Of a stretch of 64,000 nucleotides of DNA, positions 55,957 through 62,940 are shown in pieces. Within the stretch, counting starts at the first letter, position 1. Each line of letters opens with the position of its first letter. Made by a program: the position numbers and the translations under genes. The stretch is taken from contig NZ_JACHNB010000001.1 of the NCBI RefSeq assembly GCF_014205225.1, positions 2,337,501 through 2,401,500 of the forward strand, given 5' to 3'. The notes beneath the pieces were generated by a model. The model searched no databases and had not been told where the DNA came from. It saw only the letters and a program-made list of their open reading frames with translations. The DNA comes from Actinoplanes octamycinicus. GTDB taxonomy: Bacteria > Actinomycetota > Actinomycetes > Mycobacteriales > Micromonosporaceae.

Positions 55957-56652
55957 TCAGGCGCGACGGGCGTACGTGGTCACCTGTCGCCGGGCCAGGT
56001 CGTCCAGGATCTCGGCGGTGGCCGACGAGCCGAACCGGGTCACGCCGACCGCGGCCATCGCCAGCAGGGTGTCCAGGCTGCGGATCCCGCCGGACGCCTT
56101 GACCTGCACCTTTGGCGACACCGCCGAGCGCATCAGGGCCAGGTCGTCGATCGTCGCGCCGGTCGGAGCGAAGCCGGTCGAGGTCTTCACGAACGCCGCC
56201 CCGGCCCGCTCGGCCGCCCAGCACGCCGCCAGCTTCTCCTCGTCGGTCAGGTACGCCGTCTCCAGGATCACCTTGACGTGCGCCTCGCCGGCCGCCCGCA
56301 CGATCTCCTTGATCTCGGTCTCCACCGCCGCGATGTCGCCCGAGCGCAGCCAGCCGATGTTGATCACCATGTCGATCTCGCTGGCGCCGCGGGCCACCGC
56401 CTGCTCGGTCTCGGCCACCTTCACCTCGGTGCTGGTGTCCCCGTGCGGGAAGCCGATCACGGTGCCCACCCGGACCTCGGTGCCGCGCAGCAGCTCGACC
56501 GCGTACGGCACGTCGGACGGGCGCACGCACACCGAGGCGACCTGGTATTTCGCCGCGACAGCACAGCCCGACCGCACGTCCTCGACGGTGAACTGCGGCT
56601 GGAGGATCGAGTGGTCGATCATGCGGGCGATCTGCGAGACGGTGAAGTCCAT
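55957..56652 (-). CDS. deoC: Deoxyribose-phosphate aldolase
   Basis: A 231-residue TIM-barrel enzyme cleaving 2-deoxyribose-5-phosphate to glyceraldehyde-3-phosphate and acetaldehyde in deoxynucleoside breakdown. Motifs: MIDHSILQP, VCVRPSDV, VGTVIGFPHGDTST, GASEIDMVINIG (catalytic Asp), HVKVILETAYLTDEE (Lys), FVKTSTGFAP, and the Schiff-base Lys in VQVKASGGIRSLD. ATG 56652 is chosen because upstream codons overlap operator palindromes. Divergent from a GntR-family regulator with two identical palindromes between, so probably induced by a deoxynucleoside intermediate. Confidence 0.95.
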   Translation of the reverse strand: MDFTVSQIARMIDHSILQPQFTVEDVRSGCAVAAKYQVASVCVRPSDVPYAVELLRGTEVRVGTVIGFPHGDTSTEVKVAETEQAVARGASEIDMVINIGWLRSGDIAAVETEIKEIVRAAGEAHVKVILETAYLTDEEKLAACWAAERAGAAFVKTSTGFAPTGATIDDLALMRSAVSPKVQVKASGGIRSLDTLLAMAAVGVTRFGSSATAEILDDLARRQVTTYARRA

Positions 56653-56667
56653 GGCACCGAACCGTAC

Positions 56668-56695
56668 CTGTCTAGACAGCCACCTGTCTAGACAG
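56668..56695. promoter_or_regulatory. Tandem CTGTCTAGACAG operators between deoC and GntR gene
   Basis: Two identical 12-bp perfect palindromes, 56668-56679 and 56684-56695, are separated by CCAC (16 bp centre to centre). The TCTAGA core is like the DasR/NagR-type sites of HutC-subfamily GntR regulators. They lie 16 bp from the deoC start and 28 bp from the regulator start. Confidence 0.88.
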
Positions 56696-56722
56696 GTTGG
56701 TGGGGTCGGTAGGGTGTGCGTC

Positions 56723-57442
56723 ATGTCCGCCGGACCAGACTTCGCGCCGCGCTACTTCCGCATCGAGCAGGAACTCCGAGCGCGGATCGCCAAGGCGCGG
56801 CCACACGATCCGCTGCCCTCCGAGCCGGAGCTGGCCCGCGAGTTCGGGGTGAGCCGGATGACCGCCCGGGCCGCGGTCACCCAGCTGGTGAACGACGGGT
56901 TGGCGTACCGAGCGCCCGGCCGCGGCACGTTCGTGGCGGTGCCCACCGGGCCGCGCCGCGCGGACAACCTGATCCGGCTCAGCGAGGAGATCCGCAAGCA
57001 GGGCAAGGTCCCGTCGTCCCGGGTGGTCAGCGCCGAGCTGCGGCCGGCCACCGTGATCGAGGCCACCCGGCTGCGGCAGCGGGCCGGCGACGTGGTGGCG
57101 ATCTACCGGGTCCGGCAGGCCGACGGCGACCCGTTCGCCTTCGAGCACGCCTGCTATCCGGGGGTGCTCAGCGCGCTGCTCGACTTCGACCTCTCCGGGT
57201 CGGTGCACGAGGCGCTGGTCGCGCTCGGCCGGGTGCCGACCCGCGGCACCTCGACGATCACCGCGCAGCCGGCGAACGAGGAGGACGCCAAGGAGCTGGG
57301 CGTGCCGGTCGGCAGCGCGCTGCTGGTCGAGGAGCGGCTGATCCTGGACCAGGAGGGCCGTCCGCTGGAGCTGAGCGAGTCCCGTTACGACGGCACCAAG
57401 TACCGCCTGGACGTCGCCTTCGGCGTCGAGCCCCACCAGTAA
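56723..57442 (+). CDS. GntR-family regulator, HutC subfamily
   Basis: A 239-residue regulator. The winged helix (about 12-72) reads YFRIEQELRARIAKARPHDPLPSEPELAREFGVSRMTARAAVTQLVNDGLAYRAPGRGTFVA. The UTRA effector domain (about 90-235) includes RQRAGDVVAIYRVRQADGDPFAFEHACYPG and LLVEERLILDQEGRPLELSESRYDGTKYRLDV, typical of phosphosugar-binding members. Divergent from deoC across two CTGTCTAGACAG sites; probably an autoregulating repressor of deoC. A near copy of its last 29 bp recurs after the GC-rich repeat at 57686-57714. Confidence 0.93.
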   Translation: MSAGPDFAPRYFRIEQELRARIAKARPHDPLPSEPELAREFGVSRMTARAAVTQLVNDGLAYRAPGRGTFVAVPTGPRRADNLIRLSEEIRKQGKVPSSRVVSAELRPATVIEATRLRQRAGDVVAIYRVRQADGDPFAFEHACYPGVLSALLDFDLSGSVHEALVALGRVPTRGTSTITAQPANEEDAKELGVPVGSALLVEERLILDQEGRPLELSESRYDGTKYRLDVAFGVEPHQ

Positions 57443-57853
57443 ACCGGTCGGCCGCCCGACGTGGCCTGACCCGGCCCGACCCGGCCCGACGCCGCGCGGC
57501 CTGACCCGGCCCGGCGCGGCCTGACCCGGCCCGGCCCGACGCGGCGCGGCCTGACCCGGCCCGGCCCGACGCGGCCTGACCCGGCCCGACGCGGCGCGGC
57601 CTGACCCGGCCCGGCCCGACGCGGCGCGGCCTGGCCTGGCTCGGCGCGGCCTGGCTCGACCCGGTCCGGGTGGCGTCGTCTCGGTGCCGCACCAGTAAAT
57701 CGGTCGGCCGCCCGGCCTCGTTCCGGGTAGCGTCGTCGCCGTGCCGAACCAGTTCTACCTCTGAGCTTCCCCGAGCCGGCCCGCTGAGCGCATCGCGCCG
57801 CGGGTGGCTCGCCGCTGTCCATCCGCAGCCCTCAGCTCAGGGGAAGAATCGGC
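57443..57853. repeat. GC-rich tandem repeat array and duplicated gene tail
   Basis: No gene. From about 57460 to 57661 the sequence is a degenerate tandem array built on units such as GCGGCCTGACCCGGCCCG and CGACGCG, 20-35 bp each. On either side, 57430-57458 (end of the GntR gene, GCCCCACCAGTAAACCGG...) and 57686-57714 are near-identical, and a third partial copy is at about 57721-57752. The region before the ABC-F gene (57755-57853) holds its ribosome site GGGGAAGAATCGGC. Confidence 0.85.
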
Positions 57854-60007
57854 ATGCCTGTCACCATCACTCTGCCCGCGCGCGCCCGCGCCCAACTCGT
57901 CGCCACCGGAATCCGCGCCGACCGCGCCGGTCTGTCCAATCTGGCTCTCACCGTCTCGCCCGGCTCCCGCTGGGGGATCGTCGGCGAGAACGGCCGCGGC
58001 AAGACCACCCTGCTACGGGTGCTCAGCGGCACCCTGCCCCCGGACGCCGGCGAGGTCCGGCTCACCGGCACCCTCGGTGTCGCCGACCAGGAACTCTCCT
58101 TCGCCCCGGGCGAAACGGTCGGCACCCTGATCGAGGCCGCGCTCGCTGACGCCCGTGCTGCGCTGTTCGCCCTCGACGAGGCAGCTCAGGCGCTCGCCGG
58201 CGCCTATTCCGACCCGGGCCACGATCACGTCGGGTCGTTCACCCGCGATCGGTCCGGCGCGGGCGACGGTGATGCCGGGTCGTTCACCCGCGATCGATCC
58301 GGCGCGGACGGTGGTTATGCCGGGTCGCTGGCCGGTGATCGGTCCAGTGCAACCGATGGTTATGCCGGGCCGTTCGCCGGCGGTCTCTCCGGTGCGGGTG
58401 ACGATTACGCCCGGGCGCTTGACGCGGTCGAGCTGCTCGACGCCTGGGATGCCGATCGCCGGATCGACCTCGCGCTGGAGCAGCTCGGCGCGGTCACCGA
58501 CCGGGACCGGCTGTTGGCCACGCTCTCGGTCGGTCAGCGCTACCGGGTCCGGCTGGCCTGCCTGCTCGGCGCCACCCACGACTTCCTGCTGCTCGACGAG
58601 CCGACCAACCACCTGGATGCCGACGGCCTCGACTTCCTCACCGCCCGGCTGCGGTCACATCCCGGCGGGGTGGTCCTGGTCAGCCACGACCGAGCGCTGC
58701 TGCGTGACGTGACCACCACGATCCTGGACCTGGACCCCACAGTGGACGGGCGCCCGGCTGTCTACGGTGGCGGCTATCCCGGCTACCAGGCCGGCCGGGC
58801 CGCCGCATTGGCCCGCTGGGAGCAAACCTACGAGCAGCAGACCGCGACGGCGAAACGTCTCGCCGAGGAGCTGACCGGCGCGCAGGACCGCCTGGTCACC
58901 GGCTGGCGCCCGGACAAGGGGACCGGCCGGCACAAGCGGGCCACCCGCGCACCGGGCCTGGTCCGCTCGGTGCACCGCCGCCAGGACGAACTGCTCCGCC
59001 ACGCGGTCACCGCCCCGCAGCCCCCGGGCCGCTTCCGGATGCCTTCGCTGCCGGCGATCCCCGGCCGCGCTTTGCTGACCGCCGACCGTCTCCAGCTGAC
59101 CGGCCGCCTCCGAACCCCGGTGACCCTGACCCTCAATTCCGGCTCCCGCCTGCTGATAACGGGCCCGAACGGCACCGGCAAGTCAACCCTGCTATCCCTC
59201 CTGGCAGGCCTACTGACCCCAACCGCCGGCGCCGCAACCCACCCCACCGATATCCGAATCGCCCTCCTCACCCAGGAATCTCCGTCAGACACGCCGTCCG
59301 AAAAGTCCCGATCAGCCATGCTGTCCGAGGACTCCCGGCTGGCCACGTCGGCCACGGACTCCCGGCTGGTCACGTCGGCCGAGGGCTCCTGGTTGGCCGC
59401 GTCGGCCACGGACTCCCGGCTGGTCACGTCGGCCGAGGGCTCCTGGCTGGCCGCGTCGGCCGAGGACTCCCGGCTGGTCACGTCGGCCGAGGGCTCCTGG
59501 TTGGCCGCGTCGGCCGAGGGCTCCCGGTTGGCCGCGTCGTCCGAGGACTCCCGGGTGGTCACATCGGCCGAGGACTCCCGGCTGGTCATGTCGTCCGAGA
59601 AGTCTCAGTCAGTCTCGTCGTCCGAGGCCTCTGGGCCGATCACTTCGTCCGAGGTGAACGCCACCGGGCATCGATCCGCAGGCAATTCCCACCGGGCGTC
59701 GGCGAACCGCTCCGGCGATCCGACCTCCCTGGCACCGATCGAACTCGGACTGCTGACCGCAAGTGATCTCGACCGCCCGGCCCACCGGCTGTCGATGGGC
59801 CAGCGGCGGCGGCTGGACCTGGCGTCGCTGCTCGCCGCCGAGCCCCACGTGCTGCTGCTCGACGAACCCACCAATCACTTGTCGATCACCCTGGTCGACG
59901 AACTGACCGAAGCCCTCCTGCACACCCCCGCGGCAGTCGTCGTCGCCACCCACGACCGCCAGCTGCTCAAGGACCTGAGCTCCTGGCCCCAACTGAACCT
60001 GGCCTGA
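57854..60007 (+). CDS. ABC-F family ATPase with repeat insertions in both cassettes
   Basis: A 717-residue soluble protein with two ABC cassettes and no membrane segment, so of the ABC-F translation-factor/antibiotic-resistance type. Cassette 1: Walker A GENGRGKTT near 40, signature LSVGQRYRVRLA near 224, Walker B LLLDEPTNHLDADG. Linker about 315-390 is charged. Cassette 2: Walker A GPNGTGKST near 436, signature LSMGQRRRLDLA at 646, Walker B LLLDEPTNHLS. In cassette 1, residues 127-186 are four copies of a 15-residue repeat (GSFTRDRSGAGDGDA type). In cassette 2, residues 481-597 are thirteen 9-residue repeats (SATDSRLVT/SAEGSWLAA types). Both replace the stretch between Walker A and signature. 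Ribosome protection is likely; target unknown. Confidence 0.88.
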   Translation: MPVTITLPARARAQLVATGIRADRAGLSNLALTVSPGSRWGIVGENGRGKTTLLRVLSGTLPPDAGEVRLTGTLGVADQELSFAPGETVGTLIEAALADARAALFALDEAAQALAGAYSDPGHDHVGSFTRDRSGAGDGDAGSFTRDRSGADGGYAGSLAGDRSSATDGYAGPFAGGLSGAGDDYARALDAVELLDAWDADRRIDLALEQLGAVTDRDRLLATLSVGQRYRVRLACLLGATHDFLLLDEPTNHLDADGLDFLTARLRSHPGGVVLVSHDRALLRDVTTTILDLDPTVDGRPAVYGGGYPGYQAGRAAALARWEQTYEQQTATAKRLAEELTGAQDRLVTGWRPDKGTGRHKRATRAPGLVRSVHRRQDELLRHAVTAPQPPGRFRMPSLPAIPGRALLTADRLQLTGRLRTPVTLTLNSGSRLLITGPNGTGKSTLLSLLAGLLTPTAGAATHPTDIRIALLTQESPSDTPSEKSRSAMLSEDSRLATSATDSRLVTSAEGSWLAASATDSRLVTSAEGSWLAASAEDSRLVTSAEGSWLAASAEGSRLAASSEDSRVVTSAEDSRLVMSSEKSQSVSSSEASGPITSSEVNATGHRSAGNSHRASANRSGDPTSLAPIELGLLTASDLDRPAHRLSMGQRRRLDLASLLAAEPHVLLLDEPTNHLSITLVDELTEALLHTPAAVVVATHDRQLLKDLSSWPQLNLA
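58232..58411 (+). repeat. 45-bp minisatellite in ABC-F cassette 1
   Basis: Four tandem 45-bp copies (15 residues each), in frame, starting GGGTCGTTCACCCGCGATCG. Copies 1 and 2 are nearly identical and copies 3 and 4 more diverged. Confidence 0.85.
59294..59644 (+). repeat. 27-bp minisatellite in ABC-F cassette 2
   Basis: Thirteen tandem 27-bp units (9 residues each), in frame. Inner units alternate between TCGGCC-AC-GGACTCCCGG-type and TCGGCCGAGGGCTCCTGG-type, giving a 54-bp higher-order unit near 59344-59500. Confidence 0.88.
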
Positions 60008-60467
60008 CCCCCGCAGCAACCAACGGCGGCCCCGCTCCGCGCCCGCCGATTCGACCGACATGTCCGCTGGCCGAGCCGAACACCGCTATGCGCCCGTCGG
60101 CCCGGCCAACGGAATGTTGGTCTGTCAGCGGGATGTCGGTCCGGTCAACGGGATGCTGGTCCGTCAGCGGGATGTTGGTCTGTCAGCGGGATGTCGGTCC
60201 GGTCAACGGGATGCTGGTCCGTCAGCGGGATGTTGGTCTGTCAGCGGGATGTCGGTCCGGTCAACGGGATGCTGGTCTGCCAGCGGGATGCTGGTCCGTC
60301 AGCGGGACATCGGTCCGGCCAACAGGATGTCGATGCAACGCCTCGACCCCAAGCAGCGCCCGCGCCACCCAATGCGGCCCGCGCCAGTCACGATGCCGAG
60401 CCAATCTCCGCGGTGCCGGGTGATCGACCGCGCCGAGCCGCGCGCTGGCTGATCACCCGGGCGGGGC
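60008..60467. repeat. Non-coding 58-bp higher-order tandem repeat array
   Basis: No gene. From about 60115 to 60335 the sequence repeats a 58-bp unit made of three related 19-20-bp monomers (GGGATGTTGGTCTGTCAGC, GGGATGTCGGTCCGGTCAAC, GGGATGCTGGTCCGTCAGC). Three full units and partial ends are present. Because 58 is not a multiple of three, the open frames crossing it change phase each unit and are not credible genes. Confidence 0.88.
60416..60460 (-). terminator. Hairpin after the 60468 gene
   Basis: CCGGGTGATC and GATCACCCGG form a perfect 10-bp stem with a 25-nt loop just downstream of the minus-strand stop codon. No T run, so a weak call. Confidence 0.5.
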
Positions 60468-61694
60468 CTACTTGCAGTGCCAGACGACCGGCTGGATCAC
60501 CCCGTCCTTGTCGTTCGACTGGCCGCCGATGGTTCTGCCGTCGGTGCTCACGGTGTTGGCGATGTCGGCCAAGCCGTCCACGCCGCGCGGGGCCAGGCCG
60601 GGCAGTTTGACGGTGCTGGCGCCGGCGAGCAGCACGGCACCGGCCTGCTGGTCCACCCCGGTGAACCAGCCCTGCGCGTTCACCGCGTCCGGTGTGCCGC
60701 CGAAGCCCTCGAACAGCTGGGCCTCGCCGGTGCGGAGGTTCCAGCGGGCGGTCACCATTTTGGCCCGCGCCCGCACCTTCCCGGCGTCCTTGCCGGTGCC
60801 GGCCTCGTTCACCACCCCGATCACCCAGCCGCCGCTGATGTGGAAGGCCCGGCCCTCGGCCGGCTTGCCCTGGAGATCCGGCACCTTGAGAGCGTGGTGC
60901 GAGCCGTCCGGCAGCCAGACGTAGGGGGTCTTGTAGTCGATCGTGCCGATGACGGTGCCGTCCTCGTCGATGTCGCTCGCTCCGGCCGAGGTCGCGCCGG
61001 CCGGCACCGGCAGCCGTTGCGGCTGTGCGGTCGCCGAGGACCAGAGCAGCGGGTGACCGCTGCCGTCGTCCCCGACGATCGTGCCGCGGTCGTTGATCGC
61101 GTCGGCCGAGCCCTCGGCGACGCCGGCCAGCCGCGACACCTGGCCGTCGTGGTAGACGAACGGAACCTGCTTCTGCTGGACGTAGGACCAGCCGACCGCG
61201 GTGCCGCTCGCGTTGACGTCGATGAGCGACTCCTCCTCGTCGCCGGGCAGCGGCACCTCGGTCCCGGCGCCGTCGTGCCAGATGACGGCCTGATAGCCGC
61301 CCGACTTGGGGTAGGACCGGCCGACGAAGTAGCTGCCCGAGGAGTCGGCGCCGCCGATCAGGGCCATCGGCGCCTTTTTCGGCGCGGTCAATCGCTGCAC
61401 GGTGCAACTCGCCGGCACCGGCACGGCGGGGGCGGCCGGAGCGGATGTCGTCGCGCCCCGGGAGGCGGCGACGCCGGTCCCGGGAGCCGGCGGGTGGGAC
61501 GCGTCGTGGCGGAGCGCTCCGGCGGCGATCGTGACGCCGGTGACCGCGACGAAGGTCAACGCGGCGCCCGCATAGCCGGCGCCGCGGCGCGTCCTCTGCC
61601 GGCGGCCGTCAGCGATCGCCCGCTCGATGTCCACGGTGGACGCGGTGCGGGGCTCGGTGTCGAGGGGGCGCAGAAGATCGAAATCGGATGTCAT
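60468..61694 (-). CDS. Membrane-anchored propeller-like protein, putative anti-sigma partner
   Basis: A 408-residue protein. The first 40 residues are cytoplasmic and charged (LLRPLDTEPRTASTVDIERAIADGRRQRTRR); a single membrane segment follows (AGYAGAALTFVAVTGVTIAAGAL). The extracellular part is Pro/Ala-rich and then HAF-like repeats (DVNASGTAVGWSYV, AINDRGTIVGDDG, DIDEDGTVIGTIDY, AVNAQGWFTGVD). It lies 20 nt after the SigE-type sigma gene in the same operon. Such one-pass proteins next to ECF sigma genes commonly sequester the sigma factor, but no zinc-binding anti-sigma motif is present. Confidence 0.78.
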   Translation of the reverse strand: MTSDFDLLRPLDTEPRTASTVDIERAIADGRRQRTRRGAGYAGAALTFVAVTGVTIAAGALRHDASHPPAPGTGVAASRGATTSAPAAPAVPVPASCTVQRLTAPKKAPMALIGGADSSGSYFVGRSYPKSGGYQAVIWHDGAGTEVPLPGDEEESLIDVNASGTAVGWSYVQQKQVPFVYHDGQVSRLAGVAEGSADAINDRGTIVGDDGSGHPLLWSSATAQPQRLPVPAGATSAGASDIDEDGTVIGTIDYKTPYVWLPDGSHHALKVPDLQGKPAEGRAFHISGGWVIGVVNEAGTGKDAGKVRARAKMVTARWNLRTGEAQLFEGFGGTPDAVNAQGWFTGVDQQAGAVLLAGASTVKLPGLAPRGVDGLADIANTVSTDGRTIGGQSNDKDGVIQPVVWHCK

Positions 61695-61714
61695 GTCGGC
61701 TCCTCAGTTCGCGG

Positions 61715-62224
61715 TCAATTCGCGGCGGCGAGCTCCGGCTCGCCGAGCAGTCGTCGCAGCGTGGCCAGCCCGCGGGAGGTGTGGCTCTTGACCGTGCCGG
61801 TGGAGCAGCCGAGCGTCGTCGCGACGTCGTCGACCGGCAGGTCGTAGAAGAAGCGGAGCACCAGCACGGCCTGCTGCCGGCGGGGCAACCGGCCCAGCGC
61901 GGCCCGGACCACCTGGCGATCCTCGACGCCACCACCGCCGGACTCGACCGGTGGTGGCTCCGGTGCCTGCCGGAACAGCCGGACCCGGGCCCACGCCAGT
62001 CGTCTCTCGTCCACATAGGTGCGGACCAGCATGGTGCGCACGTAGGCGTCGAGGTTGGCGGCGGCGCTGGCCCGCCGCCACTTCAGATAGAGCGTGGTGA
62101 TGGTCTGCTGGACCAGGTCGTCGGCGCGGTGCTCGTCACCGGCGAGCAGGAACGCCAGCCGTCGCAGCGCCGGGATCCGGGCAGCGACGTACTCGGTGTA
62201 CTCCTCTTCGGCACCATCCCGCAT
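61715..62224 (-). CDS. SigE-family ECF sigma factor
   Basis: A 169-residue ECF sigma factor. Region 2: YVAARIPALRRLAFLLAGDEHRADDLVQQTITTLYLKWRRA with DAYVRTMLVRTYVDERR. Region 4: LGRLPRRQQAVLVLRFFYDLPVDDVATTLGCSTGTVKSHTSRGLATLRRLL. This matches the actinobacterial SigE-type group. ATG 62224 (MRDGAEEE) is preferred over an ATG 27 nt earlier. Operon with the membrane protein at 60468, divergent from a second, similar sigma/membrane pair. Confidence 0.92.
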   Translation of the reverse strand: MRDGAEEEYTEYVAARIPALRRLAFLLAGDEHRADDLVQQTITTLYLKWRRASAAANLDAYVRTMLVRTYVDERRLAWARVRLFRQAPEPPPVESGGGGVEDRQVVRAALGRLPRRQQAVLVLRFFYDLPVDDVATTLGCSTGTVKSHTSRGLATLRRLLGEPELAAAN

Positions 62225-62413
62225 GGCGTCACCCCTCCGTCGGGTCATCACCCCTCAGACGGGCGCGGCCGGACATCCGGTTGTCATCGTTCTCCACCCT
62301 CTTCGCCCACCGCGGTCCCGGTGCGTCGGCGCGTCGGCCATCCTGATCGGGTGGCCGGCGAAAAAAGCAGGAACCGGTGGGAACCCCGGCGCGGCCTGTC
62401 GCGTGTACGGGGC

Positions 62414-62938
62414 ATGGCGGTTTCAGTGGCTGCGGTCGACGACCGTCCGCTCCCCGGCGACATGTCGCACGAGGGGGACGGATTCGAGGCGTTCTACCGT
62501 GCCAACGTCGACCGGGTCTACCGCGCGCTGGCGGTGACCCTGCGCCGCGACGAGTTGGCCGGCGAGGCCACCGCCGAGGCCATGGCGCGAGCATATACGC
62601 GCTGGTCAGTCGTGAGTCGCCTGGAGAATCCGGCCGGTTGGGTCTTCCGGGTCGGGTTGAACTACGCCACCTCCTGGTGGCGCAAGGTGCGCCGGGAGCG
62701 CCCGCCGGCCGACGACGTGGCCCATCCGGGCCCGGAGCTGAACGAGAGCGCGGTCTTCGTCCGCGAGGCCCTGGCCCAGCTGCCGACTCCGCAGCGTGCG
62801 GTGATCACCTGCCGCATCCTGCTGGATCTGACGACTGCCGAGACGGCCGCGGCACTGAGCATCAGCGAGGGCACGGTGAAGAGCCGGCTCTCCCGGGGCC
62901 TCAGCGCACTGCGGTCGGCCGTGGACGGCAAGGAGTGA
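62414..62938 (+). CDS. Second ECF sigma factor
   Basis: A 174-residue ECF sigma factor. Region 2: FEAFYRANVDRVYRALAVTLRRDELAGEATAEAMARAYTRW, with LENPAGWVFRVGLNYATSWWRK. Region 4: LPTPQRAVITCRILLDLTTAETAAALSISEGTVKSRLSRGLSALRS. ATG 62414 follows CGGGGC; the internal ATG 62462 (MSHEGDG) is an alternative. Two nt separate it from the downstream membrane protein gene. It parallels the divergent SigE-type pair. Confidence 0.88.
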   Translation: MAVSVAAVDDRPLPGDMSHEGDGFEAFYRANVDRVYRALAVTLRRDELAGEATAEAMARAYTRWSVVSRLENPAGWVFRVGLNYATSWWRKVRRERPPADDVAHPGPELNESAVFVREALAQLPTPQRAVITCRILLDLTTAETAAALSISEGTVKSRLSRGLSALRSAVDGKE

Positions 62939-62940
62939 GC

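Noticed and set aside
59294..59644. CRISPR-like short repeats
   Set aside because: Contiguous 27-bp units in frame inside an ABC-F gene; no spacers.
60115..60335. CRISPR array
   Set aside because: The units are contiguous tandem repeats without unique spacers, and no cas gene is near.
60060..60610. Plus-strand open frames over the 58-bp repeat
   Set aside because: All three phases stay open because of the repeat composition; no ribosome site or conserved motif.
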